Source of the DNA: Candidatus Bathyarchaeota archaeon RBG_13_60_20
Lineage (GTDB): Archaea; Thermoproteota; Bathyarchaeia; TCS64
Assembly: GCA_001775965.1 (NCBI GenBank)
Contig: MEZG01000029.1
Span: 1-6,027 of the forward strand
Reading direction: 5' to 3'
DNA length: 6,027 nt
Positions 1 through 4,687 of the stretch are shown in pieces (the first letter of the stretch is position 1; each line of letters starts with the position of its first letter). Position numbers and translations under genes: made by a program. The notes under the pieces are model-generated. The model saw only the letters and a program-made list of their open reading frames with translations. It had not been told where the DNA came from and did no database searches.

Positions 1-132
1 GAGGACGTGAGGCAGCACGTGTTCCCTGTCAGCGCCAAGACGGGCGATGGCGTGGGTGCGCTGAGGGGCAGGCTTGTGGAGGTCCTGCGGCGCGCGGGCT
101 TCAGGGACCCCTTCGAGTACCTGAGAGGCTAA
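1..132 (+). CDS. C-terminal fragment of a P-loop GTPase, possibly EngB-like
   Basis: Reading frame 1 is open from the window edge to a TAA at 130-132 and gives 43 residues; the 5' part lies outside the window. The visible piece contains FPVSAKTGDGV (residues 8-18), which matches the G5 box (SAK) of TRAFAC-class GTPases, where the backbone of this loop contacts the guanine base. It is followed by an amphipathic helix (LRGRLVEVLRRAGF) that would be the last helix of the G domain, and then a short tail ending EYLRG. A G domain that stops soon after this helix fits small single-domain GTPases such as archaeal EngB-type ribosome-associated proteins, but G1 to G4 are not visible, so the subfamily is a guess. 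GTPase is likely; EngB is only one candidate. The next gene starts 28 nt downstream on the same strand. Confidence 0.6.
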   Translation, partial: EDVRQHVFPVSAKTGDGVGALRGRLVEVLRRAGFRDPFEYLRG

Positions 133-140
133 AGGTTATC
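133..140 (+). promoter_or_regulatory. weak TATA-like element upstream of the DUF998 gene
   Basis: AGGTTATC is centred about 25 nt before GTG 161 and 27 nt before ATG 164. That spacing fits a leaderless archaeal promoter, and no Shine-Dalgarno sequence precedes either codon. The element is a poor TATA match and lies directly after the GTPase stop codon, so read-through transcription from the GTPase gene is an equal alternative. Confidence 0.25.
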
Positions 141-160
141 TGGGGCCACGCGTACAATAC

Positions 161-721
161 GTGATGAACAGGGCTATCGGCGCCGTCACCAAATACTGCG
201 GCGTGGCAGCGGCTCTGCTGGCATGGGCGATCTTCGCCTACGCCATGAGCATCAACCCGTGGTTCGTGTTCGCTGAGTATGCCTTCAGCGACCTGGGTGG
301 CTCCCTGGCGGCCGATCCCATAGTCTACAACGCGGGGATGATGGCGCTGGGCACCCTCCTCATCCTCTACTCCCTGAGGTGCCTAGACGACTCCGTTAAC
401 AAGCTGGAGACCGTGGGCGGCGCCTTCCTGGCCATCGCCGGCGTCTTCCTCATTTTCATAGGCGTCTACCCCTCCGGCACAGGTCCCCATGGCTTCGTGA
501 GCTACTGGTTCTTCGCCCAGACCGACCTAGCCATACTGGTCTGGGGCCTGGGGCTCGTGGAGAGGGGGGAAAAGGACCTGGGAACAGTGGTGGCTGGCCT
601 CGGGTTATTGAGCCCCATGGTGGCCTACCTTGTGCCCTGGCCGTCCACGGCCATGGCGGAGACCTTCGGCATAGTTGTAATGAACATCTGGGTTCTGTTG
701 ATGCAGAGGGTTCACGTGTAG
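161..721 (+). CDS. DUF998-like multi-pass membrane protein
   Basis: This 186-residue protein is strongly hydrophobic, with about six predicted membrane helices (roughly residues 13-31, 53-73, 84-102, 114-135, 140-158 and 165-182) and short loops. The first extracytoplasmic-type loop carries FAEYAFSDLGG (residues 37-47), and the third helix is followed by GVYPSGTGPHG (101-111). The NPW...ALSDLG-like block and the YNAG...G helix that follows are what I remember of the DUF998 (PF06197) family, whose biochemical role is not established. No signal peptide cleavage site, catalytic motif or soluble domain is visible. The start is GTG 161 or the adjacent ATG 164; spacing to the weak TATA-like element slightly favours ATG 164. 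The stop at 719-721 is 7 nt from the radA stop on the opposite strand, leaving no room for separate terminators. The family call is from memory of the pattern; the membrane nature is much more certain. Confidence 0.75.
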   Translation: MMNRAIGAVTKYCGVAAALLAWAIFAYAMSINPWFVFAEYAFSDLGGSLAADPIVYNAGMMALGTLLILYSLRCLDDSVNKLETVGGAFLAIAGVFLIFIGVYPSGTGPHGFVSYWFFAQTDLAILVWGLGLVERGEKDLGTVVAGLGLLSPMVAYLVPWPSTAMAETFGIVVMNIWVLLMQRVHV

Positions 722-728
722 GGGCTGT

Positions 729-1730
729 TTACTCTTCGTCTCTGGGCTTGACCTCGTCCTCGTCGCCCATGGCGGGGAGGCCGCCGTCCTCATCGGTGAT
801 GCCGGCGGGGGTTATGGCGATCCTGACCTTCACCTCGGGGAGGTAGGGGCTGTCTATGATCTGGGCGAGCCTGGTGTTGGCGCGTCCCCTGCGGAGGTAC
901 ATCCTGTGGGTGCATGCGTGGGCCATGACGTGGCCGCCGGCCGGCTTGTTGGGGTCACCGTAGGCGGTGTCCGGCTTGGCCTGGACCTGGTTGGTGAGGA
1001 CGACAGCCAAGTTGAAGGCCTCGGCGACGCGCAGCAGGTTGCCGAGGGCGTTGCCCAGCTTCTGCTGCCTCTCGGCGAGGGTGCCCCTGCCTATGTACTC
1101 GCCCCTGAAGTGGCCTATCATGCTGTCCACTATGACCAGCTTCACGTCGTGCTCCTGGCAGACCTGAGGCAGGTTCTTGATGAGGATGATCTGGTGCTCA
1201 CTGTTGTATGCGCGGGCTATGAGGATGTTACTGAGGACCTCCCTGGAGTCGTAGCCCCTGGCCTCGGCTATCTGGACTATCCGTTCGGGGAGGAAGGTGC
1301 TCTCGGTGTCTATGACGCAGACGCGTCCGCCGAGGCCGCCCTCCTCCACGGGCATTTGTGCCAGCACGGAAAGAGTGTAGCATATCTGGGTCTTGCCTGA
1401 CCCGAACTCTCCAATGAGCTCGGTTATGACGCCGGTCTCGACGCCTCCGCCCAGTATGCGGTCGAGCTCGTTGGAGCCGGTCCTGCAGCGCCGCATGTGG
1501 CTGCGCATCTCCAGCATCTCCGTGGCTGAGACGAACCCGGGGTCCACCTTGAGGCGTGCGAGGGCGCTCACCTTCATTGCGGTGTCCGCGCCCATGCCGG
1601 TTAGTTCCACGATCTCGCGGGGGGGAGTAACTGCGATGGATTCGAGGGTGACTAACCCGGCCTTGTGCAGCTTCTTCATGGTGGTGCTGGCGATGCCTTC
1701 GAGGCTTCCGGCCTCAACTACCTCTCCCAT
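729..1730 (-). CDS. radA: DNA repair and recombination protein RadA
   Basis: This 333-residue protein is the archaeal RecA/Rad51 homologue. It forms ATP-dependent filaments on single-stranded DNA and drives homologous pairing and strand exchange. Domains in order: an N-terminal helix-hairpin-helix DNA-binding domain (about 8-60); the polymerisation motif FVSATEM (66-72, with F66 and A69); the ATPase core with Walker A GEFGSGKT (107-114), the post-Walker A ATP-cap region DTESTF (141-146) and Walker B LVIVDS (198-203); the L1 region EYIGRGTLAERQQKL (211-225); and the L2 region around YGDPNKPAGGH (257-267). Length is normal for the family and there is no intein. Differences from the RadA pattern I remember are DSMIGHFRGEY where DSLTAHFRAEY is common, HACTHR in place of HAATLR near L2, and an acidic tail (313-333, 10 of 21 residues D or E). 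ATG 1730 is preceded by a short leader. It is transcribed alone, divergently from the M20 gene and convergently with the DUF998 gene. Paralogues such as RadB lack the HhH domain, which argues for RadA itself. Confidence 0.96.
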   Translation of the reverse strand: MGEVVEAGSLEGIASTTMKKLHKAGLVTLESIAVTPPREIVELTGMGADTAMKVSALARLKVDPGFVSATEMLEMRSHMRRCRTGSNELDRILGGGVETGVITELIGEFGSGKTQICYTLSVLAQMPVEEGGLGGRVCVIDTESTFLPERIVQIAEARGYDSREVLSNILIARAYNSEHQIILIKNLPQVCQEHDVKLVIVDSMIGHFRGEYIGRGTLAERQQKLGNALGNLLRVAEAFNLAVVLTNQVQAKPDTAYGDPNKPAGGHVMAHACTHRMYLRRGRANTRLAQIIDSPYLPEVKVRIAITPAGITDEDGGLPAMGDEDEVKPRDEE

Positions 1731-1749
1731 AACACTCTCAAAGCCTCAA

Positions 1750-1760
1750 CGTGGTCCACG
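1750..1760. repeat. operator-like palindrome CGTGG-T-CCACG
   Basis: This is a perfect 5-bp inverted repeat around a central T. It lies between the putative radA TATA box (1762-1769) and the expected radA transcription start near 1738. A regulator bound here would block transcription initiation. No regulator is encoded in the window, so an operator role is inferred from position only. Confidence 0.4.
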
Positions 1761-1761
1761 G

Positions 1762-1769
1762 CTTTTAAC
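1762..1769 (-). promoter_or_regulatory. putative TATA box for radA
   Basis: On the minus strand the sequence reads GTTAAAAG, the most AT-rich block upstream of radA. Its centre is about 35 nt before the ATG, predicting a transcription start near 1738 and an 8-9 nt leader. The leader (TGAGAGTGTT before ATG) has no clear Shine-Dalgarno sequence. The box is flanked on both sides by palindromes. Confidence 0.5.
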
Positions 1770-1775
1770 GTGAAC

Positions 1776-1787
1776 GCACACGTGTGC
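1776..1787. repeat. perfect 12-bp palindrome GCACACGTGTGC
   Basis: Both strands read GCACACGTGTGC. It sits just upstream of the radA TATA box, next to the BRE position, and about 40 nt upstream of the TATA box of the divergent M20 gene. It could therefore bind a dimeric regulator acting on either promoter. It also shares the CACGTG core of many symmetric sites. Function is inferred. Confidence 0.45.
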
Positions 1788-1790
1788 ACT

Positions 1791-1819
1791 GGGGGGAGGA
1801 GGGTGAAAGTGGGTGAGGG
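1791..1819 (+). other. potential G-quadruplex in the divergent promoter
   Basis: Four G-runs of at least three (1791-1796, 1801-1803, 1811-1813, 1817-1819) are separated by loops of 4, 7 and 3 nt, satisfying the common G3+N1-7 pattern. The tract ends 5 nt before the TATA block of the M20 gene, so it covers that gene's BRE and upstream activator region. On the minus strand it is a C-rich tract upstream of radA. Whether it folds in the cell cannot be seen from sequence. Confidence 0.45.
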
Positions 1820-1824
1820 TGGAT

Positions 1825-1832
1825 AATAATAT
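1825..1832 (+). promoter_or_regulatory. TATA box of the M20 amidohydrolase gene
   Basis: AATAATAT lies within an 11-nt all-A/T run (1823-1833) in otherwise GC-rich DNA. Its centre is about 27 nt upstream of TTG 1856, which predicts transcription starting at or next to the start codon. This is the strongest TATA box in the window and supports a leaderless mRNA with a TTG start. Confidence 0.7.
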
Positions 1833-1855
1833 AGTGTTGTTGAGCAGAATCGTAT

Positions 1856-3067
1856 TTGGTTGCGTTGTCTGAGCTAGAAAAGTTCAAGGAATCCGTCAAG
1901 AGGATGGTGGACGAGAAGAGGCCGCTTCTCGTGGAGATTGCCAGGTACCTGTATGAGAACCCTGAGTTGGGGAGCGAGGAGTACAAGGCCTTCGAGAGGC
2001 TGACGAAGGTTCTGGAGGAGCACGGCTTCAATGTGGAGAGGGGCGTCTACGGGATGCCCACGGCCTTCGTGGCGTCCTTCAAGGGTAAGGGGAAGGGGCC
2101 GCGGGTTGCCGTGCTTGCCGAGTACGACGCTCTGCCCGGGGTGGGCCACGGCTGCGGCCACGACCTGATAGCCGCCTCAGCCGTCGGAGCCGGTATCGCG
2201 GCGAGCAGGGTGATGAAGGAGCTTAGCGGGGAGGTGCTGGTGGTGGGGACGCCCGCCGAGGAGGGCCACGGTCCAAGCGCTGGGGCTAAGGTGATAATGG
2301 CGGACCACGGGTTCTTCGACGATGTGGACGGCGTTGTGATGCTGCACCCGGCCAACAGCTGGGGCGTCGGCGGCCAGAGCCTGGGCATCCACCAGCTTGA
2401 AATGGTGTTCAAGGGCCAGACGAGTCACGCCGCGGCCAGCCCAGACAGGGGCAGGAACGCCCTGAACGCGGCCACCCTCTGCTACATGGCCACCCACATG
2501 CTGAGGCAGGAGGCCCGGAGGGACGCCAACCTGGTGATCCACGGCATCATCACCGAGGGGGGCCTGGCCAGCAACATCATCCCGGACAGGGCTGTGTGCC
2601 AGTTCGGTGTGAGGAGCAGCGACGAGAAGTACCTGGTGGAGATGGTGGACAAGGTTGGCCGCTGTGCGGAGGGGGCCGCCCACGCCCTGGGCGTCGAGGT
2701 GGAGGTCACCAAGAGGAAGCTGTATAGCAGCAACAAGCTGAACATCCCCATGATCAAGGCGCTCTGGCAGAACTACAAGGACCTGGGGGCGCCGGTGAAG
2801 GACTGGCAAGAATCCACAAAGGCGATACCCATGGCTTCCACCGACTTCGGGGATGTGTCCCAGAAGACGCCGGTGGCGGGAAGCTACATAGGCATCGCCC
2901 CCGAGGGGACGCCGGGCCACAGCAGGCAGCTGGCTGACGCCTCCATGACTAAGGAGGGGCTGGACGCCATGGTGGTTGGTGCCAAGGCGCTGGGCATGAC
3001 GCTGGTGGAGCTGCTGGCAAGGCCGGAGACGTTGAAGGAGGCCCGGGAGTACTTCAACTCCCACTAA
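1856..3067 (+). CDS. M20 family metallo-amidohydrolase (M20D / AbgB-PM20D2-like)
   Basis: This 403-residue enzyme is predicted to be a cytosolic zinc-type hydrolase that cleaves an amide or peptide bond in a small substrate (dipeptide, N-acyl or aminobenzoyl amino acid); the substrate cannot be read from sequence. The catalytic domain contains LAEYDALPG (87-95) and HGCGHD (98-103), with C100 and H102 as likely metal-binding positions of the M20D type, AEEG (134-137) for the catalytic/metal glutamates, and MLHP (162-165, H164). The inserted dimerisation domain spans about 180-290 and begins with KGQTSHAAASP (187-197, H191 contributed to the active site). The last metal ligand is H355 in GTPGHS. 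The AYDALPG/GCGHD arrangement resembles PM20D2 and AbgB proteins. The stretch after the glutamates, GHGPSAGAK, differs from the GGGGK I remember. The start is TTG 1856 by spacing from the TATA box; TTG 1865 is possible. A methyltransferase follows 64 nt downstream on the same strand. Confidence 0.9.
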   Translation: MVALSELEKFKESVKRMVDEKRPLLVEIARYLYENPELGSEEYKAFERLTKVLEEHGFNVERGVYGMPTAFVASFKGKGKGPRVAVLAEYDALPGVGHGCGHDLIAASAVGAGIAASRVMKELSGEVLVVGTPAEEGHGPSAGAKVIMADHGFFDDVDGVVMLHPANSWGVGGQSLGIHQLEMVFKGQTSHAAASPDRGRNALNAATLCYMATHMLRQEARRDANLVIHGIITEGGLASNIIPDRAVCQFGVRSSDEKYLVEMVDKVGRCAEGAAHALGVEVEVTKRKLYSSNKLNIPMIKALWQNYKDLGAPVKDWQESTKAIPMASTDFGDVSQKTPVAGSYIGIAPEGTPGHSRQLADASMTKEGLDAMVVGAKALGMTLVELLARPETLKEAREYFNSH

Positions 3068-3114
3068 CCCTCCTGATCCGTGAAGCGTAGGAGAAAGTCG
3101 TCGCCGGTGAAGCT

Positions 3115-3127
3115 GGAGGAGAGGTGG
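3115..3127 (+). promoter_or_regulatory. Shine-Dalgarno region of the first methyltransferase gene
   Basis: The purine tract GGAGGAGAGGTGG ends 4 nt before ATG 3132; GAGGTG (3121-3126) has the best spacing. In-frame stops at 3081 and 3108 with no other start codon in between make ATG 3132 the only possible start. The presence of a ribosome binding site and the absence of a TATA box in the 64-nt gap suggest translation from the M20 transcript, unlike the leaderless genes nearby. A CCTCCT at 3069-3074, just after the M20 stop, could pair with this tract. Confidence 0.65.
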
Positions 3128-3131
3128 AGCG

Positions 3132-3950
3132 ATGAGCGGTGAGCTGGTCAAGAGGTACTACACTGAGCTTGACGAGGGCGAGTGGAACAGGCTCGTGAAG
3201 AACCCGTACCACAGGCTGGAGTACGACACGACGATGCACTTCCTGAGGAAGCACCTGCCGCGGAGGGGCCTGGTCCTTGACGCGGGCGGCGGCCCCGGGA
3301 GGTACACCATGGAGCTGGCGAGGCTCGGGTACGACGTGGTTCTGCTGGACCTCACGCCCAGGATGCTCGAGATAGCGAGGGGCAGGATAAGGGAGGCGGG
3401 CGTGGGCGACAGGGTGAAGGGGGTGCTTGAGGGCTCCGCAGATGACCTGTCCATGTTCGAGACGGGCAGCTTCGACGCGGTGCTCTGCCTCGGGGGGCCC
3501 CTGTCGCACCTGGTTCACGCGGAAAGGAGGCTCAACGCGGTCAAGGAGCTCATACGGGTCGCGGGGCCCGGCGCGCCCATATTCGCCTCGGTCATCGGCA
3601 GACTGGCCCTCTGCATGAACTCCATCGTCTACCTATGGCCCGAGATGAAGGACAACCAGGCTCTCTACAGGCAGTACACGGCCACTGGCCAGTACCTGGG
3701 CGGCTACGGGTTCGCCCCGTGCCACTTCTACCTCCCCGAGGAGCTAAGGGGGGAGTTCGAGGGCAGGGCCCAGGTAATCGAGATGGTGGGCCTCGAGGGC
3801 ATGTTCTCGTCCCACGAGCAGAGGTACAACGAGGTGCAAGCGTCGGGAGAGTACAACGAGCTCCTGTGGGAGACCCACCTGAAGACTTGCACCCACCCCA
3901 GCATCGTCGGGGTGAGCGAGCACTTCATGATAGTGGGCAGGAAGCGCTAA
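3132..3950 (+). CDS. class I SAM-dependent methyltransferase (1 of 3)
   Basis: This 272-residue protein has the Rossmann-like fold of class I methyltransferases, which move a methyl group from S-adenosylmethionine. An N-terminal helical cap contains NPYHRLEYD (24-32). Motif I is VLDAGGGPGRYTMEL (48-62), which holds the SAM methionine part; the acidic residue for the ribose is D73 in LLDLTPRML (71-79). The stretch GSADDLSMF (101-109) lies near the adenine, and FDAVLCLGGPLSHL (114-127) is the motif IV strand. The C-terminal part has a helical substrate-binding insertion and ends in SEHFMIVGRK (262-271), the final strand. The substrate is unknown; there are no RNA-, DNA- or protein-binding accessory domains and no NPPY/DPPY motif, so a small-molecule substrate is more likely than DNA. 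It probably shares a transcript with the M20 gene upstream. Its order and helix content differ from the two methyltransferases downstream. Confidence 0.9.
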   Translation: MSGELVKRYYTELDEGEWNRLVKNPYHRLEYDTTMHFLRKHLPRRGLVLDAGGGPGRYTMELARLGYDVVLLDLTPRMLEIARGRIREAGVGDRVKGVLEGSADDLSMFETGSFDAVLCLGGPLSHLVHAERRLNAVKELIRVAGPGAPIFASVIGRLALCMNSIVYLWPEMKDNQALYRQYTATGQYLGGYGFAPCHFYLPEELRGEFEGRAQVIEMVGLEGMFSSHEQRYNEVQASGEYNELLWETHLKTCTHPSIVGVSEHFMIVGRKR

Positions 3951-3985
3951 TCATCCATACTTGAAGTGGAAACGGATCGAGGCTT

Positions 3986-4001
3986 GCCGCGTAGCCGCGT
4001 A
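3986..4001 (+). repeat. 8-bp tandem repeat GCCGCGTA x2 upstream of the ITPase promoter
   Basis: GCCGCGTA occurs twice head to tail with no spacer, ending 4 nt before the TATA-like block of the next gene. This is the usual place for the BRE and for upstream activator sites in archaea. It may bind a regulator in two copies or be a chance duplication. Confidence 0.4.
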
Positions 4002-4005
4002 TAGT

Positions 4006-4013
4006 TTTATTAT
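4006..4013 (+). promoter_or_regulatory. TATA box of the ITPase/XTPase gene
   Basis: TTTATTAT is centred about 26-27 nt upstream of ATG 4036, the spacing expected for a leaderless transcript. It sits in the most AT-rich stretch of the window (4001-4032), and no Shine-Dalgarno sequence precedes ATG 4036. Confidence 0.65.
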
Positions 4014-4014
4014 C

Positions 4015-4031
4015 TTTTTACTATCCGTTTT
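4015..4031 (+). terminator. possible U-rich terminator of the upstream methyltransferase transcript
   Basis: After the methyltransferase stop at 3950 the first oligo-T tracts are TTTT (4005-4008), TTTTT (4015-4019) and TTTT (4028-4031). Archaeal polymerase can terminate at T-runs without a hairpin, so these may end the upstream transcript. They overlap the ITPase promoter, so part of this AT-richness has another explanation. Confidence 0.3.
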
Positions 4032-4035
4032 AGGC

Positions 4036-4560
4036 ATGTTGGTGGTCGTCGGCTCCACGAGCCCGGTGAAGATTCAAGCCGCCAAGAGCGCGTTCGACGC
4101 CTTCTTCGAGGACGTGGACGTGAAAGGGCTCGGCGTCTCGTCGGGAGTGAAACCGTTCCCTACCTCGGACGAGGAGACCCGGAGGGGCGCGTTGAACCGG
4201 GTCAGACGGCTGTCGATGGCTGAGCCCGGCGCGGACTACTACGTGGGGCTGGAGGGCGGCCTGTCGCAGCTGGGCGGGTGGATGGTTGTGAAGGAGCTCG
4301 CGGTGGTGGTGCACGGGGGCGAGGTCGGGGTGGGCGTCTCACCAGGCTACGTGTGCCCGGACACGCTGTACAAGCTGATAGTCAGCACGTCGGATGCGGC
4401 GGGCAGGAGGACCATAGACGAGTACTTCGGGGAGGCTGAGGTGCTGAGCGGGCAAGGCCCCATAGGGGTGTTGACGGGCGGCAGGTTGAGTAGGACCCAC
4501 GCCTCAACGGAGGCGGTGGTCTGCGCCTTGACGCGTTTCGCCAGCCCGAAGTACTATTGA
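4036..4560 (+). CDS. yjjX: inosine/xanthosine triphosphatase (YjjX / DUF84 family)
   Basis: This 174-residue cytosolic enzyme is predicted to hydrolyse ITP and XTP to the monophosphates and pyrophosphate, keeping deaminated purines out of RNA and DNA. It starts with VVVGSTSPVKIQAAK (3-17), the N-terminal phosphate-binding signature of the fold. It continues with FPTSDEETRRGALNR (41-55), GLEGGL (71-76) and GPIGVLTGGRLSRTH (141-155), all typical YjjX/DUF84 blocks in the expected order. Length equals the usual 170-180 residues. The frame is open upstream to TTG 3961, but the extra 25 residues (a hydrophobic AT-rich stretch) coincide with the TATA box and precede the family's conserved N-terminus, so ATG 4036 is chosen. 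The gene has its own promoter and a hairpin 7 nt after the stop. The symbol follows the E. coli family member; whether this protein prefers ITP or XTP is inferred from the family. Confidence 0.9.
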   Translation: MLVVVGSTSPVKIQAAKSAFDAFFEDVDVKGLGVSSGVKPFPTSDEETRRGALNRVRRLSMAEPGADYYVGLEGGLSQLGGWMVVKELAVVVHGGEVGVGVSPGYVCPDTLYKLIVSTSDAAGRRTIDEYFGEAEVLSGQGPIGVLTGGRLSRTHASTEAVVCALTRFASPKYY

Positions 4561-4566
4561 TCCAGG

Positions 4567-4603
4567 CTGACACGCAGATCCGAGTCTGTTGACTCAGTGT
4601 CGG
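4567..4603 (+). other. composite hairpin after the ITPase gene
   Basis: An outer stem pairs 4567-4573 (CTGACAC) with 4597-4603 (GTGTCGG), seven pairs including one G-U. Inside it GAGTC (4582-4586) pairs with GACTC (4591-4595) around the TGTT loop. The left internal loop is 8 nt and the right one 1 nt. It begins 7 nt after the stop codon, so it may protect the 3' end or aid termination. The sequence after it has only short T-runs (TTT at 4610-4612 and 4623-4625), so it is not a classical terminator. Confidence 0.35.
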
Positions 4604-4656
4604 CAGACATTTCATCAATCCATTTAGCCCTGCCTCAGCTCGGAAATGTGAGCAAG

Positions 4657-4664
4657 CATATTAA
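4657..4664 (+). promoter_or_regulatory. TATA box of the second methyltransferase gene
   Basis: CATATTAA lies in the AT-rich stretch 4655-4669 and is centred about 27 nt upstream of GTG 4688, again fitting a leaderless transcript. No Shine-Dalgarno sequence lies between it and the start codon. Confidence 0.6.
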
Positions 4665-4687
4665 TTCACAACGAGTAAAGTGTAACC

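Noticed and set aside
906..1400. 164-residue open frame on the + strand inside radA
   Set aside because: It is fully antisense to radA, whose domains are intact and recognisable. The frame stays open because of GC-rich codon structure, and its sequence shows no domain.
1765..2031. 88-residue - strand frame covering the divergent promoter and start of the M20 gene
   Set aside because: It crosses the promoter elements and the conserved N-terminus of the M20 protein on the opposite strand, and has no motif.
3080..3142. 20-residue basic mini-ORF starting at GTG 3080 and overlapping the methyltransferase start
   Set aside because: It could act as a coupling leader peptide, but it has no ribosome binding site, no TATA box and no recognisable sequence, and its length is within chance in GC-rich DNA.
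2177..3151. 324-residue open frame on the - strand across the M20 gene
   Set aside because: It is antisense to a well-supported enzyme, has low-complexity composition rich in H, L, P, R and V, and no recognisable motif. A typical GC-rich shadow frame.
3054..3518. 154-residue - strand frame over the start of the first methyltransferase
   Set aside because: It is antisense to motif I and the Shine-Dalgarno region of a supported gene and has no motif or promoter.
3635..3964. 109-residue + strand frame inside the first methyltransferase
   Set aside because: It lies in another frame of a complete methyltransferase gene; composition is a shifted reading of that gene with no domain.
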